Shown here in pieces: positions 47,093 to 58,554 of a stretch of 64,000 nucleotides of DNA; the stretch's first letter is position 1, and each line of letters begins with the position of its first letter. The notes beneath the pieces are model-generated. The model was not told the DNA's origin. It saw nothing but the letters and a program-made list of their open reading frames with translations, and searched no databases. This stretch comes from Neoscytalidium dimidiatum (taxonomy: Eukaryota; Ascomycota; Dothideomycetes; Botryosphaeriales; Botryosphaeriaceae), in the NCBI GenBank assembly GCA_037367355.1, contig CM074696.1, positions 2,852,001 through 2,916,000 on the forward strand, given 5' to 3'. The position numbers and the translations under genes were made by a program.

Positions 47093-47198
47093 GTAGGTTT
47101 TTCGCCAAAGGTAGGTTTTTCATCAATGGTAGGTTTTTTACCAAAGGTAGGTTTTCCGCTTCCGTAGGTTGAATGCGGCGGGTAGGTTTTGCGCCGCG
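47093..47198. repeat. six tandem 17-18 bp GTAGGTTTT repeats upstream of the C2H2/Zn2Cys6 gene
   Basis: Units start at 47093, 47111, 47129, 47147, 47164 and 47182. Each begins GTAGGTT and then varies. They end 77 bp before the regulator's start codon, in its promoter or leader. In one frame they would encode KPTFGE-like repeats, but a stop separates that frame from the gene. Confidence 0.85.
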
Positions 47199-47603
47199 AT
47201 CCGAAGACCGAGCCACACACGCTAATCTCCTTCTAGCAATTCCCAGCAGCCGTGAGGCATGACTGAATCTGCGCGTTTCGGATTTCTCATATTCTCCAGC
47301 CGCTGAAGAGATACAGTCATTCATGCAACAAAATGTTGCGCATCGTTAATGCGATCAGAGTATTCAACAAAAAAAAAAAAGAGTTGTGGAACAAACCACA
47401 GTAACTAAACCAGAAAGAAATAGACGATAGAGGCATGGATCGAAGGCGATAGTAACTTCTTGTCTTGTTACTGCAGAAGAAAATGAAATAGAGCAGGGCA
47501 AGGAGAATGTAGCTGAAGAGTATGAATGATAACTAATGCAGGAGGAGCGCAGGGAGTAAGAACCAGCTTTAGTAAAATATTAAAAACGAAGAGGAAAAGA
47601 AAA
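47199..47603. other. intergenic region, no gene seen
   Basis: Between the C2H2/Zn2Cys6 gene (upstream side) and the membrane-protein gene 3' end; contains an A12 run near 47370. Confidence 0.4.
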
Positions 47604-48054
47604 TCAGACAAAAGAGCGCTGCTCTGCTGGCTTCTGTTGGGTGTCCATAGACGGATGGAGTCGCATAAGCTGATGAGCACTTCCCTGGTTCCTCAAAAGC
47701 TCTTGCGGATTCGAAGTGTAGCTCTCAGGCTTTTCAGGCGATTGGTCGTGTAATTTCCCATTTGACTGACCAGATTCGCCATCGTCGTCTTTGAAAAGGT
47801 CTCTGTGCTTTTGCCGTGCTTTATCTTCCCATTCGCGCTCGAGTCGATTGCGCCTGCGTACGAAGATGACGAAGATTATGGCTGCAATGAGAAGAACTCT
47901 GTCATCCGTTAGGAATGGTTTCGAAGCAAGAGAGAGAGAGAGAGAGAGAGTCTGTGTACCCGGCAAGGATACATATCGGAATCACTGTCTTTTGCATTGT
48001 GCTGACAGGTTTCTCGCACAGGGCGTCGTCCGGGTGCTTGTCACAGTCCACCAT
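47604..48054 (-). CDS. small single-pass membrane protein
   Basis: Minus-strand exons 48054-47960 and 47898-47604 give 129 residues; the 61-nt intron (GTACAC...GACAG) contains an AG/CT microsatellite. The N-terminus MVDCDKHPDDALCEKPVS has two Cys and is probably lumenal or extracellular. Residues about 23-48 form one membrane helix (VIPICILAGVLLIAAIIFVIFV) interrupted by the splice junction, followed by RRRNRLEREWEDKARQKHRD and a Ser/Gln-rich cytosolic tail. The CxxxPxxxLCEKP start plus helix plus basic stop-transfer recalls a conserved fungal family of uncharacterised small membrane proteins. Splicing is what creates the continuous helix, supporting the model. Function unknown. Confidence 0.75.
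47929..47950. repeat. (AG)11 repeat inside an intron
   Basis: Dinucleotide repeat within the intron of the small membrane protein gene; on the coding strand a CT-rich tract upstream of the acceptor. Confidence 0.9.
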
Positions 48055-48829
48055 TTTGATATTATGAGTGAATACGGAAGGGGCAAGGTCGTTATGAGCG
48101 GAGAATCTGTGGACACACAACGGCTGGCGTACTATTTGAAATGATGAGAGTCAGAAGAAACGAGCGTAGTTTAAAAGGGCGAAGTCGTAGTTGAGGGAAA
48201 GAATTCTTAGCTTCTATAAATTTATTGCTCTCAATACCCCCGGCTAAGAGTCCGCGGTTACTCCGATCCCGGGTGAAAATCATTTCCGAAGCCGAGCCAC
48301 ATATACTGAGGCCACACGCGTGGAAGGATTACTTCTTTCTAACAATAGCTTGTTCTCCTGAGTATTCATTTCTGAATGATCTACGGCATGTCTAGTTCTT
48401 CCTACAGGTAATAACAAATGACATATTCGTCTTCACTGCTTCCGTGCATTTGCTGTGGAGGTCCTGGTCTTGCGTATACTTTTGCTGCACAGAAAGCCAA
48501 GCTAAGAAAATTCTAATTTTTTTTTTCTTCTTGTTCAGAGTCCGACTTATTGACTATGATACAACCTGAAGGTGAATTAATACTTTGCCCACAGTCAATC
48601 AACTGCTTAATCATAATACGAGAGGTTGTTTCAATACTTTCGACTCTCAGCAAGATTCCCCAGCCAATTTCGGCCAAGAGCCCTGGGTCTAATAAGAAAC
48701 GTGCCCGCCTATCTGGCTCGGATCCTCGGATTCATGCCTAATAAGGTAGGTAGGGCTAGCACGTCTAGAGCTTCTAGTGGGTCCAGTCGTTCCGCACGCT
48801 CGTGCACGAACCACCTTTACACGGTTACG
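48055..48829. other. intergenic region, no gene seen
   Basis: AT-rich sequence upstream of the membrane-protein gene. A 63-codon frame at 48550-48741 has no recognisable motif. Confidence 0.4.
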
Positions 48830-48897
48830 TAGCTGCTACCGCCGCGTAGCTGTCACCGCCGCGTAGGTATTACCGTCGCGTAATTACTACCACCGCC
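48830..48897. repeat. four tandem 17-bp repeats
   Basis: Units at 48830, 48847, 48864 and 48881 follow the pattern TAGCTGCTACCGCCGCG with a few changes in each copy. Confidence 0.85.
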
Positions 48898-50533
48898 TAC
48901 GCACAAAATTTCGCTCAATCATTCGAATTTCAGCTAGAAGCACTAGGAGCTCTGGAAACTCTATAGTCGGTCCGGACTGCAAATTAAGATTGTGGTCCCT
49001 ACGTTCTAACGCGGGTCGGTATAGGGTCGACAGAGGGTCGACATCTTGGTGGCTTGGCGCTCGGGGAATTTTGCTGATAACTCAGACTTTCTGCTCTACC
49101 CAGCACTTGGCTTGAAAGAGTTTAAAGTGGGGGGGTTGATAATGTAATATTGCTAGATCTGGTAATGGATAATTACCTTTTTTCTGGTAACGCCATTGAA
49201 GATGCTTGAACAGGAGCAAGGGCGATCGGCAGGATATTTTGAGCATCGTCTCGGATTGGCGCAGGCTGTTTACTTTTGAGGAGGGGTAGAGAAGCTACGA
49301 AACATTGTTGTAGCTCTGAAGAAGCCCGATCCTCGTCATACTGACCTCGTCTGCAATTACACAGCCTACAGATTCTTCTCTCCTCTACATGCTGTAGGCC
49401 AGACTCAACCCTTCGGCCTATCTCATCATACACGCTACAACAATTGAATTGCTCACTCCTCTTTTGTAAAGAAGCATTACCTAGCCTCTTCGTGCTTTTA
49501 GCGTGACTACGACGAGTATCTCCATTACTTCCAGCCATCATATCCTCCCCATCGACGCCGCTCTCGACATGTTTCCGTCGCCAAAACTGAAGGACCTCCA
49601 TCAACCCAACTGCCCAACCTCCATACATATTTCACACCGTGCGGACCTTTACATACTCATCTCATGCAACGAATTTTCACACATTCACGAGCCATGGCGA
49701 GATCATCACCAACATGAGAGTTCTGCGAACCATGCGCGCACCAGTGTTTAGGCGGGTTAAGGACTAGGTGCATGCGAACGGCGTCGTGGTGGGCGGGTAA
49801 TCTGAAGGAGAAGATTCAGTGGATATTGCGATTTAAGAGGAGTCTGAAAAAATGAGTAGTGGGGATGCGGGAGGCAGGAAGGGAAATCGGCGATGTGGGA
49901 TTAACCGGCTTAGGAAGACGTGGGGAGGAATGTAGAGAGGTGACGCTTCGTGTAAGGGGGCAAGGTGGAGATAGTGGACAAAGCGCGAGGTAGAGGTACG
50001 AGGAGGAGGGCTGTAGATTTCGTTGAGACGGGTTTGTCTTGAAGGTTACCGACATTTTCGACTTTCTTAATGTTATTATAGTGCGACAGCCGACTTGAGA
50101 AAGTAATTATGTCTTGCTTGTCAGCTCGCATTTGTGGTCAAATCCACCTAAATATTCCAAAGCGTAAGCACAACTGCCATTTGATTGTGTAAAGAACAAC
50201 AGCATTTAGAGATTTAATGAACATATTGAGTCTTCCCGAAAAGGCCCTGCCGGCGTAGGGGCAACACAACAACCTTGGTATCTGGCATAATATAGACTTG
50301 GTGATTTGGGCTTGTCCCGGCATTGAGTTTAACTTATGTTGTGTGTTTGAGCATGGCGGGAGTGACGGAGTCAATTTCCGTGCAGGGTAAGTTATTTCTT
50401 TCACTCTTGTCCCTATCTTTTTTTTTTTTTTTTTGAACAAGTCACATTCATATCTATTTTCACAGGCGGGTAAAGAGGTCGACAGCCAAGGCCTCCTTTT
50501 GAGCATACGGACCTCCTCTATGCCTATGGTGGC
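48898..50533. other. intergenic region, one weak open frame
   Basis: Contains a 151-codon minus-strand frame (49628-49173) with CRLCNCRRG but no family match, no clear splice support and no promoter signal, and T17 at about 50418-50434. I do not call a gene. Confidence 0.4.
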
Positions 50534-52252
50534 TTAGAAACGACACATACCGTCCTCGCCCAACATCGGGCCCAGATAGGACTCGGGAAGCTTGTAAGTG
50601 CTGACCCAGCTACTACAAGGCTCCAGCCAACTCTTATCGGATTCGCAGTCCTTGAATTGCGGGGTCAGGCCTTCGTAGTTGTAGGTGCAGAAACCGTGTG
50701 TAGACTGATCATGATAATTAGCTAGAGTGTCCGAGTTACGCAAGAACAAGTGAAATCATACCAAGCAGGTGGCTTGCACAGTGTTCGGGTCAAATTCAGT
50801 GCTCTTGCCTGCGCAATCCTTGGTCTTGTGGATGTCTGCCTGAGGAGCCCAGCCCTTCTCGGTGATCTTGTTCGTGAGGTCGGCGTAATTGATCTCAGGG
50901 CCTGTTTCAAGTTCCATAAGCATGACGCTTTAAGAGAGTAGAGAAATTTGGCACTTACTGTTCGGGTTGTGGAAGGCATACGTGTTGCCCTCTGCCTCGT
51001 CGAAGTACCATTGGTTGCAGTTTCCGCCCGAGGTGAAGGCATCGCAAGAAATCTCACCGGTATCAGCTGCGACCTGGCGGGGATCTTTACCTTCGGAAAG
51101 GGTGCTGACGACGCCGTTGGCCTTGAGGGCTTCACTGAGGATATACTGCTGGAGTTGGCGGTAGAGATCGTTTGCTTGCACGGTCAGGGAAGTCGTGACG
51201 CGCTAATACCATTAGTCCAAGGAAGGAAAAAAAAAAAAAGAACTGGAAGCGCATCTGAATGCAGCTGTGACCTACCTGGCTGAAACCACCCTTGCTGCCA
51301 GCCTGGATGAAGAGGGTGTGGTTGCCCTGGATGGTGGAGACCGTGTCGAGCAGCGCCTGTTGGTAATCCTTCACCAGCTCCGACAAATTAGCCTCAACAT
51401 CGCCGAGCTGGAGGAACCTGTCATTCGCAGTTTGGGTTAAGAGCTTCTCCGACACATCGACGTTGTTGAGGACCTGGGTCAGGCCTCCAATAATCAGGCC
51501 CGACGCCGTGCTGCCACCATTCGGAATGACGCCTCCGATAAGCTATATCATAATGATCAGCCACGACTGACTAGCTACCCGCGGCGGAAGACCTACGCCA
51601 AGAACACCAAGCGTTTCGCTGAAGATCTTCTTCAGATTGTTCACCGACGCGACAGCCTCGACTGGAGGTGCAACTGCGGCAACGATTTCGCCCACCGTGC
51701 CGGCGGCGAGGGATGAGCCTTGGCCCAGAGCAAGGCTGTACTGTTGGAAGAACTGATAGACTGCGTAAATGTTCCAGAGAGTCTGGCCTGAGTCAGTGTG
51801 ATGGCCGAGTTGGATTCGAGCGTCTGTCCGCCCGGAGGGATGCTCACATAAAACTGCTGATTAGATTCGTACTTCGCATTTTCGTCGGTGTCGAAGGGAG
51901 GGCACGTGTTGCTTGTGATGAGGTCACAAGTAAGGCCAGAGAAACCCTGGCGGATTTTAGATTAAGAGCTGTGAGAAAAAAAAAAAAATGGACGAGAGAG
52001 ATATACGTTGAACTGAAGGAAACATTGAGCGAAGCCAACTTCATCGCACTTCGCTTCGGTGCCGTTTGCCTGGACCCAGTCGTTGATGTACTGTTCGATG
52101 TTCAAGGCTTCCCAGCATTCTGCCTTTAGTCCAGAACGAGAGTTAGGTGCACAGTCCACATCGGTTCCGCTGCTGTTCTGACGCGATTGCAAGGTCGGGA
52201 TGGACCATGCGGTCAAGCACAGAGGCGCGACGTAAAAGAGTGTCGTGAGCAT
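50534..52252 (-). CDS. secreted cysteine-containing protein, unknown function
   Basis: Minus-strand exons 52252-52007, 51946-51848, 51782-51597, 51542-51276, 51202-50959, 50901-50762 and 50704-50534 give 450 residues; six introns of 54-73 nt have clear branch sites. The N-terminus (MLTTLFYVAPLCLTAWS) is a signal peptide with no later membrane helix, so the protein is probably exported. Landmarks are ECWEALNIEQYINDW, SGLTCDLI, LWNIYAVYQFFQQY, a helical middle (NNLKKIFSETLGVLG, LLDTVSTIQGNH), GNCNQWYFDE, and the end LPESYLGPML. Many paired Cys suggest disulfides. Secreted fungal proteins with this layout exist in databases, but I know no activity for them. All exons keep frame only when spliced, so the gene is real even though the role is unknown. 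A TATA-like box lies at 52322. Confidence 0.82.
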
Positions 52253-53201
52253 AATGACGAAATTGAATGAATGACAGAACGAAGGTGTGTTGAAACGATG
52301 CTGCCCGCCCAGTCCACGTCCATATATTCTCCCGTCGAGAGCTCGTATTACATGACTAAGTATCCAAACGCGGCTGTGAGGCTAAACACATGAAGACAGG
52401 GTTCGTAGCGAGTGCAGAACGTTAAAACTGGGCTGCCTTGATTAAGTACCTATTGTGAATACTCTATGGAGGGGCGAAGCGAAGGGGGGATCATGTTAGT
52501 CAGGCCAGCCACCGGTTCAACAGCCGACTTGGCATTTGCTAAAGGGAGGAAACGGACTGTTCGTTCTGCCCTGCATTCTGCTACGCCGCGAAGAGCATTG
52601 CCGATTGTGGAGCCTCCGGATGCAGCCCTCAAGGGCTGAAGTTTCGATTTGAAACCGAGGGTATATCTGATGAAGATTTGCATTACAGTGTGGCTCCAAC
52701 CCACACACCGTGACGTGAACAAGGGATGCTCACAATGTTGCAAATACAATTCATAGTTCTGGAGTTATTCCCGCAAATGAAAAAAGGTGATATCCATCAA
52801 CCTGGTCCCGAAGGTCTGACTTCGGCGCACATTGCAGATCATAAATAGCATGGGCTTTGTAGTCGCGCAGCACTAGTGGATGGGAATTTAGCCATGCAGA
52901 GGCAGATACGTCATGCGGTTGTTGATCTGATGGTAAGGCAAGCCACTATAGGCTGCCAAGACGTGAGAAGCATTTGGAAGCGTCGGGAGACAATGCGAGC
53001 GGCGCACGGCTGCCCTTTGAACCACCGGAGTTCCGGATTACTACAACAGGTAAGCCTGGACCGCGTTCACGTGGCGATTAGATAGCAGATGCGCACTGAC
53101 ACTCCCGCTAAGGTCGGCGTGGGGCTCGCCGCTCGTGTCTGACAGTTGCCCGCCTCGAAGCTCACCAGACCGCGTGTGAAGGATGCCAGCAGACAATAGA
53201 A
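52253..53201. other. divergent promoter region, no gene seen
   Basis: Between the secreted protein (-) and the LAC9-like activator (+). Short frames only. Confidence 0.45.
52322..52327 (-). promoter_or_regulatory. TATA-like box of the secreted-protein gene
   Basis: ATATAT about 70 bp upstream of ATG 52252 on the minus strand. Confidence 0.4.
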
Positions 53202-55664
53202 ATGCAGCAGGACAATGGCCAGTCCTCCACCTTGCGGCTCGACAACCTGCTTGGCGAGCAAGCATGCAATGAGTGTAAGCGGCGGAAAGCCCGCTGCGAT
53301 AAGGCCCTACCCCAATGTGGGCCCTGTGTAAAGAACAGGCGCCACTGCCTGTATGAGAAACACAGCAAAACTCCGTTGACGAGGAGGTACTGTCCAGTCA
53401 TGCACAGGCGTTCAGTCAAACAGGGGAGCTGATCAGGTGGCAGGTACCTCACTGAGGTCGAGGAGCGCCTACGCGTTACCGAGATTCGCGCCAGAGAAGC
53501 TGAAAGACGCGCCCAACTTGCAGAGCGACGACTAAGGAGCTTGTCCAGTGTCGAACAAGCCGCGCCCTCTTCCAATGCTGGACTCTTCCAGTCTTCTTCG
53601 AATCCTAACCCTCCGATCGTTCCCCTGCCCGCCGACACCGAAACATCTTCGCTCCTGACGGCAGACACCACTGGTGACACGTCGAACCAAGCCTCGGTGC
53701 TGATTCAGAACTCAGAGACGTATCAGTCGCAACAGGTTTCGGAAGACTCTTCGTCCGGCCCCGAGGGAGAGCAGGGCATCACCTTGGATGCTCCACCGAA
53801 CGCCTACGGCGATTTCAGTTGGGATGAGCAGACACCGGACACGTTGGTGGAGGATGATGAAGTACGCAGTGTGTTGGGCAACAATGGGGAAGATGATCGC
53901 GTCGTTGATGGAATGGCATCCCTAACTGTGGAGGATGCGGATTCTGGGTACCTTGGCAACACTTCCGGGGCTGCCATGCTGCGTCTCCTCCTGCCAGGAG
54001 CCGAGCACCGTAAATCGCCTCGAGGTGATTTTCGGAAACAGATGTTGACTGCTGGAAATGCAGCCGACGTATCCTCTCCTTCTGAAGCTTGGGTGCCAAC
54101 GCCCCTTTGGACGACGCTCAAGATGATGAACATTGACCTGGACGCTCGGATCGATGATTATTTCAGGCTTTTCCATCTGAGCTACCCTCTAGTGCATGAG
54201 CCAACGTTCAGAGCTCAATATGCGCAGGTCATCCCTCGTCCTCATGGTGCCAGCTGGAATGCTCTAGCATTCATGATCGCCACCATCGGCGCCTACACCA
54301 ATGCTGATGTTCCCGCCTCAGTGCACAAGGTCTTGTTCAATGCTTCAAAGTCTAATATCTCCATCCACAGCCTAGAAACTGGCAATCTTACCCTTGTTCG
54401 ATGTTTGGCATTGATGCATAATTATCTCCAGAAGATGAACAAACCAAACAGTGGATACAACTACTTGGGACTTGCACTTCACATGGCGATGGGTCTTGGG
54501 CTTCACAAGGAGTTCCGCGGGTGGGATATCTCACCTCTCGAGATGGAGGGCAGAAGACGGGTATGGTGGTGTCTGTTTTCATTCAGCATTGGTGCTCATA
54601 TTACCTTCGGACGTCCTTTGGCTTGGCCGCAAAACGGAGTCGACGTGGCGCTACCACTTAACATAGACGATCGAGTAAGTCGAAAAAGCTGTGCTCCATC
54701 TCGGCTCCCTCTCTCTAACAGGCTCAGGACCTGACCAATCTTTCTCGGTCTCTGCCGTCCGAAGCGGATCACGCAACCCTGTACACCGCCGTCATCATCC
54801 AATCAAAGTTCCATCTTGCTACGAATCAGATATACTCGCGTGTAATCCTTGCTCCAGCTCCATCAGCAGGAGAGCTGCTCCGCCTCGATGAGCTCCACAT
54901 CGGAACGTGGGCTTCCTCCGTGCCGTCCTGGTATAGTCGAGACGCGAACGTCCCAGAAAAGTTTCGCTTATCCCATCGCATCATGTGGTGGCGGGTGCGT
55001 AATTTCCGGATCATCATGTATAGGCCATACGTTATCCGGAGAGCATTGCTCGCCCGCACGAAACCTTCAAAGAGCGAATCATCCGAAGTCGAAGCTGCCT
55101 ACCAGCGATGCTTGTCAGAAGCTAAACTGACGATCAACACGGTGTCGAAATATTGGTCCGAGAATGTCCACACCCGCGTTGGAGCTTGGTATACACTGTA
55201 CGTCAGTTTGACATACTATCTGCGACATGATCTAATTATTTGCAAGTTACTTCCTCTTCCAAGCCTCTCTGATTCCATGTGTTTGCCTGCGAAACGAACC
55301 TACTGCACCGCAAGCTACGGACTGGTGCGAGCAGCTTCAGACTGTTCTTCGTACCTGTCGTGCCATGGTCGCAACAAATCCCAGTGCTCAAGAGTGTCAC
55401 GATGTCATCCAACGCTTATCCAGTCCTTTTATTCAGAGCCCAGGCTCGGAAACTGCACCCATCACTGTGTTCCCGGGATCGCCGACCAGAGAATCCCCGC
55501 AAAGCCAGATCAACTCGATCTATCCCATGATGTGGCCCAGCAACACCAACGAGATAGATCTCGTCATGCATGATGGGGCTTGGACAGATCTCCTCGGTGA
55601 CTTTACGGACCCTACAACCGGCGGAGCTACTACCAGTAACAACGAGGACTTTCAGTGGGCTTGA
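53202..55664 (+). CDS. Zn2Cys6 transcription factor, LAC9/GAL4-like
   Basis: Predicted nuclear activator or repressor. Exons 53202-53386, 53444-54674, 54722-55197 and 55247-55664 give 769 residues. The cluster is C22-x2-C25-x6-C32-x6-C39-x2-C42-x6-C49 (ACNECKRRKARC...). It is followed by YLTEVEERLRVTEIRAREAE, a coiled coil typical of dimeric GAL4-class proteins and split by intron 1. A Ser/Asp-rich linker leads to the fungal transcription factor domain (RIDDYFRLFHLSYPLVHEPTF, LHMAMGLGLHKEFRGW, EGRRRVWWCLFSFS). The C-terminus is acidic. The layout resembles lactose-regulatory LAC9-like proteins of filamentous fungi. Its stop is 135 bp from the convergent sugar-porter stop, and polyol dehydrogenase genes lie beyond, so it is the natural candidate regulator of that set (inference). 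Confidence 0.93.
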
Positions 55665-55799
55665 ATAACGGAGCCTTCCATGTTGGACTTACCGCAGTCA
55701 AAGGTCAGTCCAACTTGGGTCCAAGTATGTTGCGAAATGCAGCATATTTAGTCTACTGTTTTCTACCGCGCGCCTGCTTTCCGACCCAGACATCGACGA

Positions 55800-57472
55800 T
55801 CAAGCCACTTCAATATGCTCTGTCCTCGCCCCGGCCTTCGCCGCCTGTCCGTCCTTCTTCTCGATCTTTTGTACATCCGGTACCGCCCCTGGCCCATCGA
55901 GCAGCTCCGCAACCTCCTCTAAGCTCCTGCCCTTCGTCTCTGGAAAGAAGACGTACGTCACTGCCAAGAAGACCGCTAAAAAGCAGCAAAACACGATATA
56001 ATACCTCCACCCGATATTCTCCATCCCGATCGGATTGACGAACGCCGCGATCACCAGCGAGACGTAGATGCTCAGCAACTCGCAGGTGATCCCTTTGCTC
56101 CTCAGACTGTACGGCCACAGCTCGGTCGGATACGACATCAGCAGCGGGGTGTACGCGATGTCGTAATGGAAGTAAAACGCGAAGAGGCACACGACGACGA
56201 CGACGCCCGCGCCCTTGCTGCCGGTATCGTTGTTCACGGCCGAGCACGCCGTCCACACGACGTACGACACCAGCATGCCGCAGCCGGACCAGACGAACAG
56301 CGGGCGGCGGCCGACGCGGTCGACCAGCACGGCGGCGCCCAGGGCGGCGGCGAAGTTGAAGATCTGCAGCAGCCCGTTGATCAGCGTCTGCGTGAAGGAG
56401 TCGGTGATGCCGATCGTGTCGAGCACCAGCGTCAGGTAGTACGACACCACGCCGATGCCGTTCCACTGCGCGAACGCGCCCAGGCAGACCGAGATGAAGA
56501 GCCGCCTGCGGTTGCCCGGCGTCGCGACCAGCGTGGCCCAGGTGGTCGAGCGCGAGGCCTGCTCGAGCGCGATCGTGGACGCGATTTCCGACACTTCGCG
56601 GACGATGAGCGGGTGCGAGGCGTCGCCGGCGGCGTGGTAGCGGGCGAGGATGGCTTGGGCTTCGGCAGTGCGTTCATGCGCGATGAGCCATCTTGAGTTG
56701 TGTCAGCATTTGTCCCTCTGGGGTCTGGTGCTGTTGCTGTTGGTCAAGGGTGACCAGTGTACCTCGGCGACTCAGGCAGCCAGTAGATGAAAGCCAGCTG
56801 CACGAGAGGGTATCCGGCCTGCAGGATAGTGGGGATGCGCCAGCTCCAGTTGCCTTGATACGCTTCGGTGCCGAATGTCGTCCAGCTCGCCAGTATGGCG
56901 CCCAAGTAGTACATGGTCCAGTAGGCGCTGGTGTACTTGCCGCGGTGCGTCGGGTAGGCGAGCTCGGCAATCAGGAGCGGTGCGGGCTGCACGACGAACA
57001 TACCTGCGGCACCGACGACCAGGCGGCTGACGATGAACTGAGCGAGTGTTGTTGAGGTGGCTTGGATGATGGTTGCGATGATCACGCCAAAAAGCCCGGC
57101 GATGAGTACGCGTTTGCGGCCGAAGATGTCAGAGCAGATGCCGACGACCGGGAGGACGACGACGGAACCGATGGATTGGGCGGCGTTGACCGTTCCGAGG
57201 AGGGCACCTTGCGGTTCGCCGAAGTAAGATTTCCATTGCTTAAGGGACTGGAGGCCATTCATCAAGGAGCCTGTTGCGAGGATTAGTCTTTGCCTTCGAC
57301 GGACAGGTGCAAGTGATGAGGTCCAACCATCGTAGCCGGCGACTGCTGAGGACAGCAGTGGAACCAGAAGGAGCAAGTTGAGCCTCAGGAGATGGGACTG
57401 CTGGAACCAGTACTTCGAGGTCTTTGGCAAGACTTCCGCCAGAGTGGCGCCAACGATGTCTTCGTCTCTCAT
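55800..57472 (-). CDS. MFS sugar transporter (sugar porter family)
   Basis: Predicted 12-helix plasma-membrane sugar/H+ symporter. Minus-strand exons 57472-57328, 57270-56763 and 56691-55800 give 514 residues, usual for the family. Signatures are DIFGRKRVLIAG, LPESPRW (split by intron 2), DRVGRRPLFVWSG and PETKGRSLEEV at the end of the last helix. The lactose-permease-like group has a similar start, KYWFQQSHLLRLNLLLLVPL. Intron 1 (57327-57271, GTTGGA donor, GACTAAT branch) is 57 nt and in frame, so retention would add 19 residues in the first helix region. Convergent with the LAC9-like regulator; a TATA box lies at 57600. Import of a pentose, polyol or disaccharide is inferred from neighbours, not shown. 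Confidence 0.93.
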
Positions 57473-57599
57473 TCTGCAGGTCCGGGTGTTGCTGGCTCTG
57501 TGTCACCTCTGAGAATGGGAGGAGGGATTATCAACAGCGCATGGAAGTGCCCATAGATTGGGATTATCCGCGCATGTCAGACGAAGCAAGGAGCCTTGC

Positions 57600-57606
57600 A
57601 TATATA
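57600..57606 (-). promoter_or_regulatory. TATA box of the sugar porter gene
   Basis: TATATAT on the minus strand, about 128 bp before ATG 57472. Confidence 0.45.
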
Positions 57607-58090
57607 GTCCTGAGTTTAGCTTCTATCCAGCCGCGTCCACGAGCCGCGCCTGCAGTCAACCATCCTCCAAACAAGCAAAAAGCCAAGCGCTCTCCTGGCC
57701 ATCCCGACAACAGGCAACCCAGGCGCAACCCCCATCGAGATTCAGCCAGGCAAAACCTGCTTCCTACAATGGGAGTCGATGAGGTCCTGTCTTCTTCCAC
57801 CAGCACCGCCGATCATGCCATCACGCTACATTCTCCACACTTTTTGTCTCGCTACCCCATACGTAGGCACGGCGGTGCTCAGCAGATCGCGCGTGGTTTC
57901 GGCGCCGACTGCCCCATGGGGTACATGCACTAGCGCATCATTGGCCACGATGACGCCGGTTCTCCGGCTGTCGATCATTCACTGCCCGACAACGTCCCGG
58001 GCACTGCTCAGAAAGGCAATTCTTTGGGGCGACAGTCGCCCCGTGGCTGCTGTCATCACTGGCAGGCCTTGTTGCGGGTGCGGAGAAAAA

Positions 58091-58111
58091 CCGCCGGGGT
58101 GGCGCCGGCGG
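58091..58111. promoter_or_regulatory. inverted repeat CCGCCGG-N7-CCGGCGG
   Basis: Seven-bp arms around a 7-bp spacer, about 620 bp upstream of the sugar porter. CCG/CGG half-sites are what Zn2Cys6 proteins bind, but spacing for this regulator is unknown. Confidence 0.35.
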
Positions 58112-58554
58112 ACGTTGGAAGAGACGGGTGCGTGCCGACCCCGCTCCGGAATGCGGCTACGGAATAATGGCCCTGACGAGCGGGTAGGGGAAACCTGCGT
58201 CGCGGACGTTTGTCGCCCCAAGGCTGGCGGTTGGGTGCTCTTCGTTCCGCTGGTCAGAAACCGACGTCGGGTCGGAGCGATGTGGCCGAATCTCGGATCT
58301 AATCCTTCCATCATGTATGGTGCAGACTGCACTGTCAGCCGTTGAGGGTTGCCTGCCTGATCTGTGTTTGCTAGGGTTGGAAAGAACTGGAAGGATTGGC
58401 TAGGGAAAGCGGCGTACGTGTTGTCACTCCTCCGGGAGTACCCTACGTGCGATTTCGCACTTCAGGCCACATTGCATCACACTAATTCAGTAACCAAGGC
58501 GAGCTTGTTTTCGAAGAATGGATTTTTTTTTCAAGTTTGTATGGTCAATTAAAG

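Larger units (their letters stand above)
57473..58554. other. promoter region of the sugar porter
   Basis: About 1.1 kb between the porter start and the dehydrogenase 3' end. Contains the TATA box at 57600 and a GC-rich inverted repeat at 58091-58111; no gene. Confidence 0.5.

Noticed and set aside
47029..47220. Frame encoding KPTFGE-like repeats as a possible first exon of the C2H2/Zn2Cys6 gene
   Set aside because: Ends in a stop before the gene and has no splice donor; treated as DNA repeats in the promoter.
47093..48897. Tandem repeats considered as CRISPR arrays
   Set aside because: Units are contiguous and of 17-18 bp with no unique spacers, in a eukaryotic genome.
49173..49628. 151-codon minus-strand frame with CRLCNCRRG
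   Set aside because: No family likeness, no promoter or splice support, biased composition.
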